Assembly (NCBI GenBank): GCA_021298995.1
Contig: JAJTGB010000014.1
Location: 1-41,637 of the forward strand
Length of the DNA: 41,637 nucleotides
DNA from: Comamonadaceae bacterium
GTDB taxonomy: Bacteria > Pseudomonadota > Gammaproteobacteria > Burkholderiales > Burkholderiaceae_C
Reading direction: 5' to 3'
The notes under the pieces were generated by a model that worked only from the letters and a program-made list of their open reading frames with translations, made no database searches and was not told where the DNA came from. Positions 41,036-41,637 of this stretch are shown here, one piece after another (position 1 is the first letter of the stretch; each line of letters opens with the position of its first letter). The position numbers and the translations under genes are program-made.

Positions 41036-41637
41036 TCAATCTAACTTGACGCCAGCAGTTTTCACAAGCTTGACCCAAAACTTGGAATCTTCGTTAAGAA
41101 AACTTGCGAATTGTTCTGGTGATTTCGAAACATCCACATCGGTGCCCTCACGCGCCAATGCAGCCTTGACAGAAGCTTGCGACATGGCAAATTGAGCTGC
41201 GTCAAAAATCTTTTTCACAACCGCAGGAGGCGTTCCGTTGGGCAAGAAAATGCCATACCAAAACTCAATGGCATAGTCTGGAAAACCGGCTTCAGCAGAA
41301 CCTGGTATGCCAGGAACCAAGCCAGACCTTTCTTTGGTGCTTACACCCAAGCCCTTGAGTCGACCTGCTTGAATCATCGGCAACACAGAAGGGGGTGTGC
41401 CAAACGTCAGTTGAGTATCTCCAGCCACCACCGATTGAACAGCAGGCGCACCTCCCCTGAAAGGAATGTGAGTCATTTCAATACCTGCAATTTGAGCAAA
41501 CAAGGCAGCTCCCAAATGGGGTGCTGAACCGTTACCAGAAGTGGCGTAATTGATGCTGCCTGGTGCTTTCTTGGCTTTGGCTACCAGTTCGTTCAAGCTG
41601 TTCAAACCTGCATTGGGGTTGGCAGCGATCACCAATG
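41036..41637 (-). CDS. Bug/TctC family solute-binding protein (5' end outside window)
   Basis: About 200 C-terminal residues are present and the frame is open to the right edge. Bug features include INYATSGNGSAPHLG, MTHIPFRGGAPAVQSVVAGD and the AEAGFPDY segment. The signal peptide and first part of the protein lie beyond the window. It is the fourth Bug protein here. Confidence 0.92.
   Translation of the reverse strand, partial: LVIAANPNAGLNSLNELVAKAKKAPGSINYATSGNGSAPHLGAALFAQIAGIEMTHIPFRGGAPAVQSVVAGDTQLTFGTPPSVLPMIQAGRLKGLGVSTKERSGLVPGIPGSAEAGFPDYAIEFWYGIFLPNGTPPAVVKKIFDAAQFAMSQASVKAALAREGTDVDVSKSPEQFASFLNEDSKFWVKLVKTAGVKLD

Noticed and set aside
40650-41195. 181-codon plus-strand frame opposite the Ala/Lys-rich gene
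   Set aside because: It is the mirror of a low-complexity gene and of the Bug gene; the stretch lacks its own ribosome binding site and crosses a terminator.

Overview
The window reads as chromosome of a betaproteobacterium of the order Burkholderiales, most likely Comamonadaceae-like. The reasons are four Bug/TctC periplasmic binding proteins without a TctAB partner, a DUF3297 protein, a conserved Burkholderiales hypothetical protein often mislabelled 6-phosphogluconate dehydrogenase, a rubrerythrin next to an HdrD/GlpC-like Fe-S protein, and a copper block of DUF2946, PCu(A)C and a TonB receptor. Base composition looks near 50% GC by eye; I did not compute it. Genes are tightly packed. No gap without a gene exceeds about 300 bases. 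I saw no rRNA, tRNA, CRISPR array, transposase or integrase.

Layout. 1-1.1 kb: rubrerythrin followed by an Fe-S protein that runs off the left edge, separated by two strong hairpins. 1.3-4.5 kb: a DUF2244 membrane protein, an Asp/Glu racemase divergent from a Bug protein, and a flavin reductase-like protein. 4.5-12.1 kb: an S9 peptidase, aminopeptidase P, two MFS carriers and a class II aldolase, with four copies of a 23-bp repeat at gene borders. 12.2-16.5 kb: housekeeping and stress genes (Cho-type nuclease, PhoX phosphatase, RbgA/YlqF GTPase, UspA). 16.6-21.8 kb: a complete CUT1 sugar ABC transporter operon on the minus strand with a Bug gene as its last member and a GntR/FadR-type palindrome upstream.

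22-30.8 kb: DUF3297, an AhpD-like protein, a Bug protein, an MFS exporter, pyroglutamyl peptidase, then alkane hydroxylase AlkB divergent from a GMC alcohol dehydrogenase, an MFS carrier and a nitroreductase. 30.8-37.1 kb: purT divergent from a copper block of DUF2946, PCu(A)C chaperone, TonB receptor, a secreted Asp-box propeller with a Cys-Glu-Cys-Cys motif, and a His-rich CxxC thioredoxin-fold protein. 37.2-41.6 kb: a sulfatase, an MFS carrier and an alpha/beta hydrolase whose reading frames run into each other, a small Ala/Lys-rich exported protein, and a Bug gene cut by the right edge.

Overall this is the uptake and catabolism equipment of a heterotroph that scavenges organic acids, sugars, peptides and alkanes, plus a periplasmic copper-handling unit. 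The most notable points are the copper block with its propeller, two places that look like frame-breaking deletions (the C-terminus of the sugar-binding protein and the hydrolase/MFS junction), the repeat placed before start codons, and shared palindromes in divergent promoter regions.
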